Shown here piece after piece: positions 61,459-64,000 of a stretch of DNA of 64,000 nucleotides. The position numbers and the translations under genes are program-made. The stretch is from Thermocatellispora tengchongensis (GTDB lineage: Bacteria > Actinomycetota > Actinomycetes > Streptosporangiales > Streptosporangiaceae), in contig NZ_JACHGN010000024.1 of assembly GCF_014202315.1 (NCBI RefSeq), positions 115,883 to 179,882 on the forward strand. Reading direction: 5' to 3'. The notes beneath the pieces were generated by a model. It was given only the letters and a program-made list of their open reading frames with translations, searched no databases and was not told the DNA's origin. Numbering within the stretch: position 1 is the stretch's first letter; each line of letters begins with the position of its first letter.

Positions 61459-61495
61459 TGCGTTCGAGTCCTGTTCGGCGATGGTCGGGGTCGGG

Positions 61496-63604
61496 TCAGC
61501 CCTGTACGGCCTCGGCCGGCGCCTCGTACCGGCCCGGGGCGTCCAGCCGGCCCAGCCGGTCGAGCACCCAGGCCAGCGTGAACGCCTCCTCGCGCCAGGC
61601 GTCGTACCGGCCGCTGCGTCCGCCGTGGCCCGCGCCCATCTCGGTCTTGAGCAGGAACGGCCCGCCCTGCGCGGTCGCGCGCAGCTTCGCGATCCACTTC
61701 GCCGGCTCGTGGTAGAGCACGCGGGTGTCGTTCAGGCTGGTGATCGCGAGGATCGGCGGGTAGACCCGGCCGTCCACGTTCTCGTACGGGGAGTACGACT
61801 TCATGTAGTGGTAGACGTCGGCGTTGTGCAGGGGGTCGCCCCACTCGTCCCACTCGATCACCGTCAGCGGCAGCGACGGGTCGAGGATGGTGTTCAGCGC
61901 GTCCACGAACGGCACGTTCGCCACGATCCCGGCGAACTCCTCGGGCGCCAGGTTCGCGACCGCGCCCATGAGCAGCCCGCCGGCCGATCCGCCGCGTGCG
62001 GCGATCGCGCTGGACCACCCGGCCGCCTTCAGGTGCCGCGCGCAGGCCACGAAGTCGGTGAAGGTGTTCTTCTTGCGGGTCAGCTTGCCGTCCTCGTACC
62101 AGCGGCGGCCCATCTCGCCGCCGCCGCGCACGTGCGCCACGGCGAAGATCACGCCCCGGTCGAGCAGGCTCAGCCGCGCCACCGAGAACGCCGGGTCCAT
62201 GGACGCCTCGTAGCTGCCGTAGCCGTACAGCAGCGTCGGCGCGGGCCCGTCGTCGCGCGCGCCCTTGCGCATCACGATCGAGATCGGCACGCGCACGCCG
62301 TCCTCGGCCGTCGCCCAGTCGCGGTGCTGCTCGTAGTCGTCGGGGTTGTACCCGCCGAGCACCGGCCGCTGCTTGAGCAGGATCAGCTCCCGCGTCACCA
62401 GGTCGAAGTCGTAGACCGACGGCGGGGTGACCATGCTGGTGTAGCCCAGCCGCAGCCGCGAGGTGCTGAACTCCGGGTTGCCGCCGACGTCGGCGGTGTA
62501 GATCGGCTCCGGGAACGGGATCTCGTACGGCTCGCCGCCGCGCGGCAGCACCCGCACCCCGGTCAGCCCGTCACGCCGGAAGGCCACCACGAGGTGGGTG
62601 GCGAAGGCGTCCACGTCGAGCAGGCGGGTGTCCTCGCGGTGCGGGATCAGCGGAGTCCACGCGCCCGGGTCGCCGATGGGCGCCGTGGCCAGCTCGAAGT
62701 TCTCCGCGCCGTCGTTGTGCAGGATCAGGAAGCCGTCGGGGCCGTGGTCCACGCCGTACTCCACGCCGGTGACGCGCTCGCGCACCAGGGTGAACTCCCC
62801 GGACGGGTTGGCCGCGTCGAGGACGCGCACCTCACTGGTGATCTTGCTGCCGCAGCTCAGGATCAGGTACCGCTCGCTGCGGCTCAGCCCGATACCCACC
62901 CAGAACCGCTCGTCGCTCTCCTCGTAGACGAGCACGTCCTCCTCGGCGGGGGTGCCGATGACGTGCCGGAACAGCCGGTACGGCCGCCACGCCTCGTCCA
63001 CGGTCGTGTAGAAGTACGTCGAGCAGTCGGCCGACCAGGCGCCGCCGTAGGAGACGTTGGGGATCTCGTCGGGCAGGGTCTCGCCGGTGACGAGATCCTT
63101 GAACCGCAGCGTGAACCGCTCGTCGCCCTTGAAGTCGGTGGAGAAGGCCAGCTTGGTGCCGTCGGGACTGACGGCCGAACCGCCCAGCGCGAAGAACTCG
63201 CTGTCGCCGGCCAGCTCGTTGCCGTCGAGCAGCACCTCCTCCCCCGGAAGCGGGCCGCCGTCGCCCATGTCGGGCGGGGTGTCGCCGTCGGCCGCGACCC
63301 GGCACTGGATCGCGTACTGCTTGCCCTCCTCGGTGCGGACGTAGTACCACCACCCGCCCTTGCGCGTGGGCACCGACAGATCCGTCTCCAGGGTGCGCCC
63401 CTTGATCTCCTGGAAGACGGTCTCCACGACCCCGTCGAGATGCGCGGTCGCCTGCTTGGTGAAGGCGTTCTCCGCCTCCAGATAGGCGATGGTGTCGGGG
63501 TCGTCCTTGTTGATCAGCCATGCGTACTCGTCCGTCACAGTGTCACCGTGATGGACCCTCTCGCTGGGAACCCTCTTCGCCACCGGTGGCGTGTCACTGC
63601 TCAC
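61496..63604 (-). CDS. S9-family prolyl oligopeptidase (oligopeptidase B type)
   Basis: A 702-residue serine peptidase from the GTG at 63604 (MSSDTPPVAKRVPSERVHHG). The first ~410 residues form the seven-bladed beta-propeller gate. The alpha/beta-hydrolase domain has the nucleophile in IAARGGSAGGLLMG, the aspartate in ITSLNDTRVLYHEPAKW and the histidine in MGAGHGGRSGRYD. VAHVRGGGEMGRRWYEDGK and EWDEWGDP are oligopeptidase-B hallmarks. It cleaves short peptides, usually after basic residues, in the cytoplasm. The aldo/keto reductase gene follows after 37 bases on the same strand. Confidence 0.94.
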   Translation of the reverse strand: MSSDTPPVAKRVPSERVHHGDTVTDEYAWLINKDDPDTIAYLEAENAFTKQATAHLDGVVETVFQEIKGRTLETDLSVPTRKGGWWYYVRTEEGKQYAIQCRVAADGDTPPDMGDGGPLPGEEVLLDGNELAGDSEFFALGGSAVSPDGTKLAFSTDFKGDERFTLRFKDLVTGETLPDEIPNVSYGGAWSADCSTYFYTTVDEAWRPYRLFRHVIGTPAEEDVLVYEESDERFWVGIGLSRSERYLILSCGSKITSEVRVLDAANPSGEFTLVRERVTGVEYGVDHGPDGFLILHNDGAENFELATAPIGDPGAWTPLIPHREDTRLLDVDAFATHLVVAFRRDGLTGVRVLPRGGEPYEIPFPEPIYTADVGGNPEFSTSRLRLGYTSMVTPPSVYDFDLVTRELILLKQRPVLGGYNPDDYEQHRDWATAEDGVRVPISIVMRKGARDDGPAPTLLYGYGSYEASMDPAFSVARLSLLDRGVIFAVAHVRGGGEMGRRWYEDGKLTRKKNTFTDFVACARHLKAAGWSSAIAARGGSAGGLLMGAVANLAPEEFAGIVANVPFVDALNTILDPSLPLTVIEWDEWGDPLHNADVYHYMKSYSPYENVDGRVYPPILAITSLNDTRVLYHEPAKWIAKLRATAQGGPFLLKTEMGAGHGGRSGRYDAWREEAFTLAWVLDRLGRLDAPGRYEAPAEAVQG

Positions 63605-63748
63605 GCCGCCGAGTCTATGACTAGCCCCGTCACCGGCCGTCCGCCCGAGAGTCCGGGATTCCGGCCCGAGCGCGCCCGCGAAGCTGCTAATCTTCAAGGG
63701 CCGTCGAGGTACGGCTCCACCCACCTGCTCACCGGATCTTCCGGCCGC

Positions 63749-63871
63749 TTTGACGCGGCCGTGATGCGAAGGTAAGTTAGAGGGGTTGCCCTGGGACCGG
63801 TAGGAGCCGGGGCGGCCGGAGTTCCCCCGGGAACCGCGATTTGACGAAAAACGCGGGAAACGGGATAGAAT
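63749..63871 (+). promoter_or_regulatory. tandem rRNA-operon promoters
   Basis: Promoter 1: -35 TTGACG (63749-63754), 18-base spacer, -10 TAAGTT (63773-63778). Promoter 2: TTGACG (63841-63846) and TAGAAT (63866-63871) with a 19-base spacer. Both point towards the right edge. Confidence 0.6.
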
Positions 63872-63950
63872 AACGGCACAACGAAACGAACGAAACGCCC
63901 CGGAGTTTCCGGTCGATAAACCCGGATACGATGGAGTTCGCGTCCGTTTC

Positions 63951-63970
63951 TTGAGAACTCAACAGTGTGC
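63951..63970 (+). promoter_or_regulatory. rRNA leader antitermination (boxA-like) sequence
   Basis: TTGAGAACTCAACAGTGTGC is the conserved leader element found ahead of 16S rRNA genes in actinobacteria. It indicates that a 16S-23S-5S operon begins beyond position 64000. Confidence 0.8.
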
Positions 63971-64000
63971 TAAAAGCCAGTGCATGATGCACAACCCCGT

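Larger units (their letters stand above)
63605..64000. other. upstream region of an rRNA operon
   Basis: 396 bases with no protein gene. It becomes A+T-richer to the right and carries at least two rRNA-type promoters and the antitermination leader listed separately. The 16S gene itself is not reached. Confidence 0.7.

Overview
The window reads as a chromosomal segment of a high-GC filamentous actinomycete. The supporting evidence is the very high G+C with C/G-ending codons, frequent GTG starts, a BldC developmental regulator, the actinobacterial families DUF3073, DUF397 and DUF6458, a SARP/BTAD regulator, and a type I-E CRISPR repeat of the usual actinomycete sequence. The order bldC - unknown gene - amino-acid dehydrogenase - DUF3073 - purM - purF, and further on purL - purQ - purS, resembles the block known from Streptomyces. 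The gene content would fit Streptosporangiales, but the sequence alone does not prove a genus.

Layout. 0-6.9 kb: an HATPase fragment, a GH20 hexosaminidase, pyrD, a cell-wall amidase lipoprotein, and LacI and TetR regulators. 6.9-8.4 kb: a repeat-rich gene-free stretch. 8.4-16 kb: the conserved bldC/valine dehydrogenase/DUF3073/purMF block, a proline-rich membrane protein and an SCP-like protein. 16-20 kb: PhoX behind a clear 11-nt-phased PHO box, then an RloAB-type ATPase/TOPRIM pair with lower G+C. 20-26 kb: an acetyltransferase, a small unknown gene and a four-gene minus-strand operon (SARP regulator, P-loop NTPase with a frameshift, unknown protein, zinc-ribbon membrane protein). 26-34 kb: XRE/DUF397, a TetR-controlled MFS exporter, and an adenylate cyclase - Crp - MFS cluster.

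34-43 kb: the de novo purine genes purL and purQ are separated from purS by about 5 kb. That segment holds an acetyltransferase, an XRE/TPR regulator with DUF397, copies of a structured interspersed repeat in opposite orientations near its two ends, and a five-repeat orphan CRISPR array. An anti-sigma-type ATPase lies between the right-hand repeats and purS. 43-50 kb: a three-gene 2-oxoacid dehydrogenase operon (E1 alpha, E1 beta, E2), small genes, a second repeat-rich gene-free kilobase and a FadE-type acyl-CoA dehydrogenase. 50-63.6 kb: a methyltransferase, a VOC protein, an M43 protease, a molybdopterin oxidoreductase, an M28 aminopeptidase, an isocitrate lyase/PEP-mutase family protein, an RpiB-like isomerase, an LPG-synthase-like membrane protein with a kinase-like segment, an aldo/keto reductase and an S9 oligopeptidase. 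The right edge carries tandem rRNA-type promoters and the antitermination leader of an rRNA operon whose 16S gene lies beyond the window.

The genes of most interest are the SARP-NTPase operon, whose first two proteins share a short GxAIGTQ...RD motif; the RloAB pair; the accessory segment that splits purS from purQL; the interspersed repeat family; and the tandem repeats at the 3' ends of purL and the acyl-CoA dehydrogenase gene. All assignments come from reading the sequence; no database search was run.
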